Shown here in pieces: positions 1-10,375 of a DNA stretch of 64,000 bases (position 1 is the stretch's first letter; every line of letters starts with the position of its first letter). The DNA is from Adiantum capillus-veneris (lineage: Eukaryota > Streptophyta > Polypodiopsida > Polypodiales > Pteridaceae): positions 104,667,087 to 104,731,086 of the forward strand of contig CM043966.1 in the NCBI GenBank assembly GCA_014529385.2, read 5' to 3'. Both the position numbers and the translations under genes were made by a program. The notes beneath the pieces were generated by a model. It was not told the origin of the DNA and made no database searches. It was given only the letters and a program-made list of their open reading frames with translations.

Positions 1-9
1 TAAACGCTC

Positions 10-11
<2 letters not shown>

Positions 12-64
<53 letters not shown>
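12..64. repeat. (TG)n-(AT)n microsatellite
   Basis: Uninterrupted TG dinucleotides to position 50 pass straight into AT dinucleotides to 64. Open frames read through it are artefacts of the repeat. Confidence 0.97.
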
Positions 65-185
65 CCCCTCCTTGTAAAGAAGCAAGCCGGAAATACTAGC
101 AAAATATTTGAAATTTGCAAGATTTTTGAACTAAGTTCTCACATATTTCACCGATTTTTCTTCCTCTATCATGGTTTGTTTATTA

Positions 186-187
<2 letters not shown>

Positions 188-243
<56 letters not shown>

Positions 244-297
244 ATTGGTTATAACTCACTTTCCTCCCCCTTTGGTTCTTATCCCCCCCCCCCCCCC
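188..297. repeat. (CA)n microsatellite and poly-C tract
   Basis: CA dinucleotides run from 188 to 237, and about 15 C residues in a row lie near 283-297. With the TG tract at the window start they bracket about 130 bp of unique AT-rich sequence. Confidence 0.95.
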
Positions 298-399
298 ATT
301 TTGCATAGTAGTGATACCTTTTTGCTATGCCACTAAAACCCACCTTATAATGGGGCAATACCCCCGCTTAAACAAAGCGTGAAAGAAGAGTGTTATCAT

Positions 400-623
400 C
401 ATACGGGGTAGGCGGCCCCTGTCCACTCTCTATCGCCCTCCCCAGGCGATGGCACTCGTAGGCTCGTGCAGTTGAGGGCGGCCGAATGCATTCATCCTAC
501 CTGCTCTGGAAGCGTGCACACCATCCTATATAAACTGAGGTGAGGGCATACCCTGCCCCTCACTTAGCCTTGGATTAGGTTTTTTTCTGCTTATTCTCGT
601 CACTGTCTGAACTTGCTAAAGAA
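400..623 (+). promoter_or_regulatory. Promoter-like block with TATA box
   Basis: A GC-rich stretch is followed by TATATAAA at 527-534. Then comes a pyrimidine-containing leader and a first ATG at 624, about 90 bp further on. The frame opened there runs 71 codons and matches nothing I know. This could be the promoter of a host gene or of the retroelement-like region that follows. Confidence 0.3.
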
Positions 624-774
624 ATGGCGCTTGCAGCCCAAGCAACACTTACTACCAATTCCGGTTTTGGTTTGTTTTTTGTTGTAATGCTATGCATGGT
701 TGATAAAGATTGGAGCCGTCTGTTTTATACATTGTATATTGGTCATGATCATAAGAAGAACAAACTGTTGTGCC

Positions 775-1385
775 ATGGCATGGATGGCTTAGGTCTTGAG
801 ACCTCGATTTGCGTTAAAAATAGGGATGGTCTCTGTTGAATACTTGCACGGACGGAGCGTAGTCTAATGCATGTGGTTGTACTTGACTCTGTACTAGCCA
901 CTGTGGGTTGCTTTTTACACTATATAATGATCGTTTTTAAACAAACTATTGAGCAATCGCATGATTGGCTGGGGTCTTGAGACCTCGTTTTGCACTTGGT
1001 AGCGGTTTCTGTTGAAACACTGGCACGAACTGAGTTTTTTTTCTTGCAAGTAGTTATAGGCTCTGTGCTAGGCGCTGAGGGTTGTTGTTTTCACTAATGG
1101 TTATCATATCTACCTGGCATATTGCCGCTGTAGGTGTGGGCTGTTTTTTACACTATATAATAAATTTCTTTATTAAAAAAAAAAAAACTTTTGAGCCATC
1201 GCATGGTTGGCTTGGGTCTAGAGACCTTGTTTTGCATTTGGTGGCGGTTTTTGTCGAACACTTGCACGGACTGAGTATTTCTAGCAGGAGGTTATAGGCT
1301 CTTTGCTAGCCGCTAAGGGTTGTTGTTTTCACTAACAGGTTATCATGTCTACCTAGTATATTGCCGATGCAGGTGTGTTAGCTAA
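775..1385 (+). repeat. Three imperfect tandem repeats (about 180-240 bp units)
   Basis: A shared block containing 'GGCT..GGTCTxGAGACC' begins near 775, 958 and 1200. It is followed each time by 'TTTTGCxxTTGG..GCGG', 'TTGCACGGACTGAG'-like sequence and a 'GTTATAGGCTCT' block. Copies two and three also share a 'GTTGTTGTTTTCACTAA' stretch and the tract 'TTTTTACACTATATAAT' between copies. The copies are clearly diverged. No coding capacity is seen. Confidence 0.6.
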
Positions 1386-2707
1386 TGGATTGCTCTGTTC
1401 GTAACCGATGCAGAAATCTCTTGGGTATTCAATGTTTAAAAAAAAGGGGGGGGGGGTGCATGACTGGCAGGTTTGGAAACTATTGGTCTTTCTCTTTGAT
1501 AAACTGTTGCCACACTTGGGCTTATGTACATTATCACCATCGGGATTTCATATGAGATGAGGGGATGGGGTGTTTCTTAAGTACCTATGGATGTTGAAAC
1601 TTTAAGGCATCATCCTCAAACAAGGCCGGACACTACCGTTCTTTATGGGATACTAATAACTTGGGATTCTGAAGGTAAGTATATAGCTGTTACTTTTGGC
1701 TTTGGCATAAAGCTATGGCTCGTGATCTATGAGTCCACTTGGTATAGATGGAGTTATCGATACTCTATTGATTGGTCATACTGTCATTCTAATTGTTGTA
1801 AAAAAGGGATATTATTCATTACCCTCTTCTGGTACCAATTGGTTCATGAACAAAAGATTGGGCATCTTACACAGTTAAGGTCGTTCTTGACCTCTCTTTG
1901 TGTAAAGGAATACCAATGACACCTTGAGATTGTTACTCCTGAAGGTAAGTATATGGTTACTACTGCACAGCATAGCCACCAAGCTATGGTTAAATAAATA
2001 AATCTCACGATGGTTAAATTGATATATGGATTCTTGGTGGGCTTCACAGCTAAGTATAAAAGGTAGAAGGTAACACTCATTTTTGATGTAATAAGTAAAG
2101 ACTGCTAACATACAAGTTCTAATAAATAACCTAGCTTGTTTAAAGTAATTAAAATATGCAAGATGGACATGGATAACAACTGATAGGGTCCATTGATACA
2201 TGTAAAACACATCCAAGGCTAACTGAATTGTTGTCTTGTTTGGATGAATGCAGGTAAGGACTCTATCCTATCTTGGAGGGTTTTCTTTTCTTTGGCAAGC
2301 AACCTTACTTTAATGAAGTATTCACTGAGGACCGGGGAAGTTCTTTTACTACTGATCTAACTGAAAGAGGATCTCTTTCCTACAATCATTGTACCTAAAT
2401 AATTCTAATACTGAGTTATTTTTGTACTTATCTGTTCATTGTTCCTTGTCCAGCTGTCTTTTGAATGTAAAAATTCAATTATGTCTTATTAGTTAAGATT
2501 TAAACAGCTACACACACATCCTATACATAAGGTTTTTCCTTTCTGAGGAAAACTGAGATGCTGGCTTGGGAAATTGTCTTAGGAATTGAGCTCTAATTTG
2601 GACCCACATTTGTAAATCCTTTATTGGTAGACTGGTGTTAGGTGGCCCCTTTTAGACTCTTTTTTTGGTTCCCTGCTCACGGCTACCATAGTCTCTGACT
2701 TTGCCGA
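1386..2707. other. No gene seen; AT-rich with poly-A/poly-G tracts
   Basis: Only short frames without family resemblance occur. A run of A followed by a run of G lies near 1438-1456. GGTAAGTATAT, which looks like a splice donor, occurs near 1673 and again near 1942, so intronic sequence of the downstream reading region is possible but not shown. Confidence 0.4.
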
Positions 2708-5233
2708 TTGAAGGTTTGCAGGACCAAGTATACATTACAATTTGGACACTTTGCTAATTTTATGTCACCTCTGTTTCAGGATTGCTCACATTATAGAATG
2801 ACAGCTCACATGAGTACTAATCACAACCCTGAGAATCATGCAAAGATTCTCGATCAGATTCAGCGTTACCTTAAAGACCATAAACCAAAGAGTGCCTTGG
2901 TAACTAGAACTAGACCTTTCCTTTCTAGGAAGGCCAAATTATGTATTACAGACTATGGCAAGAAAATGTAAACCTGACCTCACTGTTTTGTAGACTCTTG
3001 CTCTCTCTCAAGGATTGGAACTAACCTCGGAGCCTCTCTCTGTGGCCTCTTCTCTTGTCCTCAGATGTATTAGCAGCTTGTATGCTTCACAGCTTATTTA
3101 TGATTCGGCACTTGCCTCTGATAAAAAACTATCTGTCTTCCATATGTTGTCATTTAATGACTGGGTTAAGATTCTGGCTACATTGGACAAAGACTCCATA
3201 GAAGGAGTTAATTTGTTGTCCCAATATATTGCCCAACTCCCTATCCTTTCTTCACAGTATCAGCAAGAGCTTGCCTTGTTCTCCTCCTTTGGCGCTGAGC
3301 TGTTTAACTTCCTTAGAAAATTATGTGGGCTTAACCCCTCGTTTGTCTGCACACCAAATGCCCCCTCCATCCCTCAAACTGGTGGCATCGTCTGTCGAGA
3401 TAGTGCAGCACTGGAAGCAGTGAAAGAATTTCAAAATAATCTTTGCTCCCTCAATGATTCTAACCTCCTTGAGATGGTACCAAAAATTTCTAAAGTTTTT
3501 CCTATCTTACCAGTAAGACAAATCGAAATTGAGTCCCTCGGAGTTGACCATCAACTGTGGGTTCTGCCTAACAAAGCTTTCTTGGCTCCAATTCTTAGTG
3601 AAACCTGGGTGTACCTTGCTAACCTTCCTGCCTTGACTGTGGAAGACTGCAAACTCAAGATTCTTAAAGGTGGACAATTCCGGACAAAGGGGAGCTCATT
3701 AAAGCACCCTTCAACCTCCATCTCATTGACCACTCCAAATGCAAGATTATACATACACACTAAGGGGAACATGGAATTTGCTAAAAGTAACCTGGATTTC
3801 TACACCGAGTCCATCTAGAATATCTTCCTCCCTATGTGAAATGTGCCTGTAGATTTCTTGACCCCAAAGCTTCCTGTGAAGCAAGCATCATGTGGTTTGA
3901 TCATGCAATATGGTTTATCCTCAACCATCTGGATTTATTATTCCCAGAGAAACCAGTCGACTTTCATCTGTCCCTCATCTGCTCCTGGTTAGGTGGACAA
4001 GCTAAGCAGATTGTGATTGTACAAATTGCCTTTAATATCTTCCGTGGTCTTATGAATGATATTCTGAAAGAGCTAAAAGCAGATGAACCCGGTCTATACC
4101 TCACCACTTATGCTAACTTTAAAGGGGTCAAGTTCATCACTAGTCTTCTTAAACCTTGTATTGAAGATGATGATTCTCCTGCTCTAAAAAGAGCTAACTC
4201 CTTGATTACTCCCAACTCTTTCACCTCTTTTTTAACACCTAGCTCTTTGTCTAATCGAGGAAAAACTCGTAGCTTTACAAGGGGGAGAGGCAGGGTTCCT
4301 ACCATTAGAAACTTTCCTGAATTCTAACCCATGAATGTATTGCAGGTCTCTACAAACCCTTGTGGAAGAAGAATTCTCAGCAGAGAAGATCCGAAATGTG
4401 GTTCTATCTACATACACTGTCTCTTTCACAATGAACTTCTCGATTGGATTCAACCAAAAAATCTTTTTTGTGAGTGCTTTGACTTACTTTTTGGGAATCA
4501 TAAACTGCTTGACAATATTCTCATAGGATGGAAATATCATCATCCTATAAAAGGATTAGTATTAAATAATGACTTTCTTCGGCAAGAAGCAATCCCTTAA
4601 TGTACATGCGTTCATTTTGCCACATTCTGCAGGAATTTTGAAGGAATTGGTAACCAAGTCTGCACCCAGGATCTTAGCATTATTGATAATTCCATAATAC
4701 GTAAGCTATTGGCCAAAGGGCTCAATCATATACCTAACTTTCCAAAAAACCCCTACCTTGCCCTATCAGCTTTACTTAGCTGCCTCACTAACCTTGTCAG
4801 TGCTCTCTGACTGGAGATGACAGTCCTATTAGACTTAAAGGAATTAGTGAAGGAATGTTTCCTTCATAGAATTTCTCAACTTCCTAGGAAGTGGCTTTCT
4901 TCTGATAGCTCTTGGCTTACATCTCAACTAGCTCTTGATTTTCAGCTAATCTCAGATAAATGGTTTGTGGTCGGGCTTGACAAAAGCTCCAACTGTCCCA
5001 CTGCTATGTGCAAATACCTGGCTTCGAAAGCTGCTCGGGATCGAGTATCCGATAAAAAATTCTGTCATATTGGCAATACGCCTCAAAATATCTCTAACAA
5101 GATTTCTAAACATTTAGGACTGCTTGGGTACTCGGTAAGTAACACAAAGTTACCAGTACTGTTTCCTACATATAAATTCCACAAGCATAAGTTCAGATGG
5201 ATACCTGACATTCCAGATGGATGTTCTTTTTAG
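2708..5233 (+). pseudogene. Frameshifted reading region ending in RT-finger-like sequence (possible Penelope-like element)
   Basis: Open stretches in changing frames follow one another on the plus strand (2708-2971, 3015-3818, 3836-4327, 4331-4600, 4633-4806, 4817-5233). The first 1.9 kb of them matches no family I know; 3015-3818 is a clean 267-codon frame. The 4633 segment has the pattern seen at the N-terminus of Penelope-like RTs: a short helix, then 'IIRKLLAKGLNHIPNFP'. The 4817 segment has 'VGLDKSS', in the place of the ADK motif, and near its end 'PTYKFHKHKFRWI', which resembles the RT fingers motif 'K.HK....R.I'. The palm motifs with the catalytic aspartates are absent because the region stops where CACTA sequence begins at about 5245. 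My reading is a 3'-truncated, decayed retroelement. A host pseudogene is the alternative. Confidence 0.42.
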
Positions 5234-5248
5234 AACGTTTTAGAAAAC

Positions 5249-6394
5249 GCTCAAGGAATATGTGCGTCAGAAGGCACGTCCGGAGGGTAGCATGGCAGAA
5301 GGTTGGCTGGTATCAGAGTCCCTAGTGTACATTGGAGAGTGGCTAGACGGTTTGATAAAGCCCGGGACACGCTATAGCGAACCATAGATGATGAGCGCAT
5401 ATCTGGGATTGTCATGTGCAATCTCGATGTTGAGAAGAAGATGATGGAAGATCTAGAGGCTAAAATCAACCAATTTTGCATGCTTCACAATTGAGTGATA
5501 CAAAAGTGGATTTCACAATATGAGGATGCAAAGCAAGAGCGACAAAGGGCACAAATCGAGTGTAGACCTAAATGCACTATCCGACGAGATTAAGATGGTT
5601 GCACAACCAATTGAAAAGTGCACAACAATGCGGTGAAGAAGTGACTGAGGAGGAGTGGGAGCACTCTCGGGGTTGCGCAACCAAGGTAAGTTTGCAATGT
5701 ACGACTAGTGACTTTCTAGATGTTTGAACGGCCACTCATAATCTTTGTTGGTTGTAGTATAAGTCATACACAGCAACATGGTGTAAAGGTCAACATTTTA
5801 GGGTGGAACGGATCGACAAAAAGCGTTTTACTCAAGATTGTGGAATCATGGCAAAATTTGAACAGTCTAGTCGACGACGGTCCTCTGATGCAGATCCTGT
5901 GGTGGCGGAACTCACTTACTTCGGCACGCTACAAGATATTTTGAGGATCGATTATAGAGGATTTTGTGTTGATTTGTTTGACGTGCAATGGTTCAAGATA
6001 ATCATGGAGGGTTGCAATGCTATTGTGCATAGAGGAGAGTCTGGTTTTCTTGAGGTGGATTCAACTAAGAAATGGACTGACCTAAGAGACACTTTTGTAC
6101 TACCCGAGCATTGTGAACAAGTAAGTATGTAATTAGTTAACATCCAATTTTAGAAGTTATGTGCTTGGAAGCTCTCATGTAAGTTATGTGGCTCTAGTAG
6201 GTGATATTTCATCCACAAAGTCTGCATCAAACTGGTGGTACGTCATAGAGGTAGCCCCTCGTAGTGCACGAACGTATGAAGGCTACCATGTGCCAATTAC
6301 AACGGCATCAATGGAGGAGATCGGAGAAGATGCTCAGTCAGAAGCCGCTGAGGTGCTGCCTGAGCTTTGTGAGGATGAGAGAGAAACCTCTTAA
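5249..6394 (+). pseudogene. TNP2-type CACTA transposase, C-terminal part (DUF4218 end and DUF4216)
   Basis: From 5249 the plus strand encodes 'YVRQKARPEGSMAEGW', the hallmark end of the DUF4218 region of plant TNP2 transposases, which cut and join CACTA ends. A coiled, charged linker follows and then, from about 5803 to 6132, a DUF4216-like domain containing 'ELTYFGTLQDILRIDYRG' and 'VDLFDVQWF'. The closing 'NWWYVIEVAPR' lies at about 6220. A GTAAGT near 6121 and AG-ending tracts near 6153 and 6200 suggest an intron between the last two blocks, but no junction keeps frame cleanly. In-frame stops lie in the linker. The catalytic N-terminal half is absent, so this copy cannot be active. Confidence 0.78.
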
Positions 6395-6547
6395 AGCCAT
6401 AAATATTATATTTGAACAATTTTGCTCCGTTTTATAATATATATTGTATTCACGTGTCTTTTTGTTCATTTCTATCTATATGCGTCATTGCGTCCACTCC
6501 AGGTACGTATGCTCTAGGTATGTTCTCTCATAAGCAAGGACGATGAG

Positions 6548-6785
6548 CACTGCGCTCCGAGTGCGATGGAGACTGAAGCTGCAATTGTGAAGGTCTGCTC
6601 AATATAGATGTTGCTCGTCCCACCGTTAGATCTAGTCGATCGTGTGAAAGAGACACTAAGAAGCACTACTACTGCTTCTCAGCGTCTCTTTCACCCGATC
6701 AATTAGATTTAGTGGTGGAGCAAGAAACTTCTATGAGCAGACCTCACGATGCAGCTTCAGCCTCCATCACACCCGGAGTGCAGTG
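6548..6785. repeat. Long imperfect inverted repeat (hairpin) with 9-bp loop
   Basis: The left arm 6548-6664 (begins CACTGCGCTCC, ends AAGAAGC) pairs with the right arm 6674-6785 (begins GCTTCT, ends GGAGTGCAGTG). They enclose the loop ACTACTACT. The arms differ by scattered substitutions and small indels. I see no flanking target duplication. It lies between the two CACTA genes and may be an internal foldback, a MITE-like insertion or a source of small RNA. Confidence 0.8.
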
Positions 6786-6847
6786 CTTTTACAAACTCAC
6801 AGAAAATCAACGAAATCTCTCTACACAAGAATCCCTCCCCCTTTATG

Positions 6848-6850
<3 letters not shown>

Positions 6851-6890
<40 letters not shown>
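6851..6890. repeat. (CT)n microsatellite
   Basis: About 20 CT units lie just upstream of the Transposase_24 start. Frames read through them give Ser-Leu repeats and are not coding. Confidence 0.95.
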
Positions 6891-6895
<5 letters not shown>

Positions 6896-6960
6896 TTGTC
6901 CATGTTTTCTTTTTCATTCATTCGATATTAAGATTAAATGTTCGTGTGTTTAATGCAGGC

Positions 6961-8272
6961 ATGGATGATGATGAGTTTATTTCTTCTTTGTCACCCCAGC
7001 AGAGACAGTGGTATGTGGAGCGTCATTGCTCTGGAGCACCATCATGCGTTCCTACTCCTTTAGCGTCTCCCTCTGTTTTAGAGCTTTCAGCGCGCTCTGA
7101 AGCTTCGGTGCCGACGAGACGATCTTCACACTTGTCTAGGCACCGGTGCTCTAGTGGCGGCGGCGGTGGTTGTTGTGGGGATGCTGCCACCAATGCCTCG
7201 ATACCTCCTCGTGTTTGAAGAGGCTCTTTACCCTCCCCTTCTTTGCCCTCCTCCACACCAGCCACGGCATCGCCATCTACACTAGGTTTTGCACGGCTGA
7301 CGGCCGTTCCTAGCAGCTACACACCACTAGCTACTCCTCCTGGAGTCACTTTAGTCGACACTCCTCGCTTTGGGACCCAGACTCTAGTGGAGAGACTTGA
7401 CGTTTGTACCCCCATCGACACGCCGCTAGAGACTCCTGCCGGGACACCCAGGTTCACGTGTCACCGGCGAGAGGGCTTGCCTTACTCCATCGACTTTAGT
7501 GGCGGCATCATCTTGGATGATCAAGGCAAGAAGGTGATCTTGTGCATGTGCAGTCTTTGCTCTCAGGTGTTTAGACACTACATACTAAACACCTGGAGTG
7601 AAGTACCAAGTGATTTAAAAGACAGAGTCATCAACATGCTGCATGACGAGTTTCCCATTTCAACACGGGATGACCGCGTCAATGAAGACCCGATGAAGGT
7701 TTGAATGCGCGAATACTGCAAGCATAAGCGTTCCGAAGTGCAAAAAGCAATTAAGCATGGGTGGAACATACCAGATTGGCTGGCCAAAGAAGATTGGAAG
7801 AATGCGAAGAAAGCAGCGTGTGAGAATCCCGACAAGTGGAAGCAACAAAAGGAGATAGCCAAAGCACGAGTAGAGGCAGGGAGCTCGCACCACTTGGGGA
7901 GCGGCGGGTGGGCATCATTTGAGGCCAATTTTGTAAGTGTTTTTGCATTGCTCTTTAGGTTTGATAGTTTAGGGTTTAGGGGTTTTTAAATTCTAACATA
8001 ATGGATTCTTTATATGTCTTGACAGTGGTCGATGACAGGACGTGACCCCACACCGTACGAGCACGAGTACGCAGGCAGGAAGCCCTGATATTATGAGTTC
8101 TCACGGCGGCATGGTTAGTATTAGGGTTTACTCTTTCTATTTGTTGTATTGTTTTATAAATTATATGTTTATACTTATAGAAAATTGTCATTTTCTTTGC
8201 AGAATCCGACAGATACGCTACTTGGACGTGATGAGACGTTTCATTAAACGACGTCAGTCTAGCCATAGCTAG
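6961..8272 (+). pseudogene. CACTA accessory transposase (Transposase_24, Ptta/En/Spm family), with in-frame stops
   Basis: The ATG at 6961 opens one frame to about 7932 ('MDDDEFISSLSPQQRQW...'), broken only by TGA codons at 7216 and 7702. The N-terminal 150 residues are low in complexity (Ser/Pro/Thr/Gly). The family domain follows, including 'LPYSIDFSGGIILDDQGK', 'NTWSEVPSDLKDRVINML' and 'WLAKEDWKNAKKAACENP'. An intron with GTAAGT donor at 7933 and CAG acceptor at 8025 keeps frame into 'WSMTGRDPTPYEHEYAGRKP', then a TGA, then 'YYEFSRRHG', which fits the family's C-terminal part. A second intron-like gap spans 8114-8202. The two TGA codons are better explained as decay than as recoding. Confidence 0.72.
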
Positions 8273-8690
8273 ATAGCATTAGTTTCCTTTTGTCATGGCA
8301 TATGTATCATGAGATGACGTTTATACGTCTTTTTGTAACTATTGGAAAACCATGTATATTTTTTCAATAATGAAAATGGTGTTGTAACTATTACATTTGT
8401 AAAGTTTAACAATCAAGTGATTTTGCCTATGATGTGTACAATTGTCATTGATTTATTTTCATCAAGTTACTTTTGTCAATTTTGTATCTTTATTCTGCAA
8501 ACAATACTATGGATGATGGAGTTAATTGTTATACTGTCTTGTGGGTGACTACTTTGGGTCTATATCTAAGCTTGCACTTTCTTTCAAAGGTGAATCTGGG
8601 CTTATCTTGGATTCATTTAGGTTTACTCTATTATTGAAACATTCAATATGGTTGATGGGTGCCACCAATTTTTTTCTCTCTTGAGCGTCG
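8273..8690. other. CACTA 3' untranslated sequence
   Basis: AT-rich sequence without a supported gene, leading into the subterminal repeats. Confidence 0.4.
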
Positions 8691-8856
8691 CTATATAAGG
8701 CTCTGCAGCGTCGCTATGAACGTCGCTATAGGTGGCCTGTAAACGTCGCTATGATCGTCGCTATATAGCGACGTCCTTAGTGAAGCATATAGCGACGCTC
8801 ATAGCGACGTTCTCGTATCAACGCTGTTAGCGACGGTCTTAGCGACGCTAGGGAGT
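8691..8856. repeat. CACTA subterminal repeats (GCGACG / CGTCGC arrays)
   Basis: At least nine copies of (A)CGTCGCTAT or its complement ATAGCGACG(T) occur in about 165 bp, in both orientations. The arms starting near 8718 (GAACGTCGCTATA) and near 8801 (ATAGCGACGTTC) can pair. Arrays like these are the known binding sites of CACTA accessory proteins at element ends. Confidence 0.8.
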
Positions 8857-8868
8857 ATAAAAACCCAA

Positions 8869-10331
8869 TGTATTTTCTAACATTTAATGGCCTAGTAACT
8901 TGTGTGTAGTTGAAAATAGCATGAACATAGTGAGCATTTCATTAGAATAGATTCCTAATGAGATTAACAAGAGTGCTTGGGTGGAGAGAGCAACAAAAAG
9001 CATAACACCTAGTTAGATAGCATGAACAATACTTCAAAAGAGAGAGAAATTAAGCAATTGACAACAGTTGAGGATCCGATTTGCATGGAGCCAGTCCCCC
9101 CTCCAAAAGGCTTTGTATTATGGTTTCTCCCATCAAGAGAGACATTTTACAATACAATTAATTGTGTTCCTTCAATACTAGCTAGTGCAATGAAGATGGA
9201 AACTTCATGCACTACGCAAAACACTTATCAAACACAACATCAATTCCCTCATGGTCTCAGACCCAAGACCTCACACACCTTCGAAGATGGTGAGAGCTAG
9301 TGGGATATGAGAGTAGATTGAGAGGAAGGAGTATTCTTACAAGAAAGATGTACATCTCCTCACATAATCACTCATATTAGCATAGATTATCTTAGTAATT
9401 AGCATGGTAGAGGAGATGAGCATGCATTGAAGCTTGGCTCTTGGTTGGATTTGCATCACAAAGCCAAGAGTTGTTGGTGTAGGCCTTCCTTCTCACAAGC
9501 TTGGAGTAGGTGATAAGCTTTCTGTTAAAGCTTGAGAAGGAGAGAGAGTCTTTTTTACTTCACACATGAGATAGTGTGAGTGTGTGTGTGAATAATGCCT
9601 TGCAAAAATCAGCCCCCTGTCTCTCTTGGTCAACCCCCCCTTGCTAATTACTCATGCTAGCATCCTATTGGACCTCCCCAGGCTTAGCCAATGACAATTA
9701 AGCAGCATAAGTGATAGCCTTCTGACATGTGTCCCCCTTTCCCCTTTTGTGAGAGCTTTAGGTAATTTAATAATTCAACTAAACTCTCATTGGACCCCTT
9801 TTCCTCCTGGCCAATAGGAATCAGGCAAGCCATTGGGCTGCTGAATGCTCATTGGTCCCCTTGGGAGACTATCCAATAGTCTTCTAGAGAGCTTAATTCG
9901 TATTGGTTCTTTTATTAAGTGTTTTAAATTAATTAAACTAGATTTACTCTAGCTTAATTCTCATTGGTCCACCTCCAAGGCCATCCAATAGGATTTGAGT
10001 ACACCTTGTGGGCATCTGGGCTAGGGAGCTGACATTTGTCCCTCTTTCCCCTTGTGTACAAAGGGAGCTTGTGTGTGTGTGTGTATGAGTTTCTCTCTCA
10101 TCCTCTACTTCTTGGGCTCCCTCCCTCCTATGTAGGGCTTGACAAAGACTTTTGGGACACACACAAAGCATCCAATTTTCCCTAAAGTTGACCTTTGAAC
10201 ACAACCTTTGAATTTTGGAACCTTATCATTTTGGACGTCTTAATGGGCTGAACCTTAAGGTCTTTTAAGCCCATTGTTGCACGTAGATCTTTTGCAGATG
10301 GCCCCCCCTTTGGATCCCTACTATTTGCTTA
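8869..10331 (-). repeat. Gypsy-1 3' LTR (left copy)
   Basis: It aligns with 18313-19373 ('GGCCTAGTAACTTGTGTGTAG', the shared block with 'CTCATGGTCTCAGACCCAAG') and, for its last part, with the reverse complement of 25078-25504. The edges come from alignment to the right copy (TGTA start, TTTGCTTA end). The open frame at 9022-9300 lies inside the LTR, occurs again at 18459-18737 and is not a gene. Confidence 0.75.
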
Positions 10332-10375
10332 CTCTTGGGAAGCATTGTAAGCATTGACAAGGTTTAGCTTATCCT

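Larger units (their letters stand above)
6395..6960. other. Intergenic CACTA sequence between the two transposase genes
   Basis: This holds the long hairpin at 6548-6785 and the CT microsatellite at 6851-6890, and otherwise AT-rich sequence. A CAG acceptor-like site precedes the ATG at 6961, so the CT-rich stretch may act as the polypyrimidine tract of a 5' intron. Confidence 0.45.
5245..8868 (+). mobile_element. CACTA (En/Spm) DNA transposon, 5'-truncated, right end displaced
   Basis: This segment holds the 3' part of a TNP2-type transposase, a Transposase_24 gene and a block of subterminal GCGACG repeats, in the usual CACTA order. The left end and the N-terminal transposase domains are missing. 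The right end is interrupted by gypsy-1 at 8869. A matching terminus, CACTACAAGAG, lies at 24928 on the other side of that element, inside the inverted segment. Reversing the inversion places that terminus as the right end of this element. Confidence 0.75.

Noticed and set aside
11-382. Open frames across the TG and CA microsatellites
   Set aside because: They encode only His-Thr and Cys-Val runs from dinucleotide repeats.
624-839. 71-codon frame 'MALAAQATLTTNSG' downstream of a TATA box
   Set aside because: Short, matches nothing I know and runs into the tandem repeats; kept only as context for the promoter-like block.
7216-7704. In-frame TGA codons in Transposase_24 as possible selenocysteine recoding
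   Set aside because: Land plants lack the selenoprotein machinery and this element is truncated, so decay is the plain reading.
8691-8856. GCGACG repeats as a CRISPR-like or satellite array
   Set aside because: Short units in both orientations beside CACTA transposase genes are the usual subterminal repeats.
9022-9300. 92-codon frame found twice (also 18459-18737) as a conserved gene
   Set aside because: Both lie inside the two LTRs of gypsy-1; the likeness reflects LTR identity.
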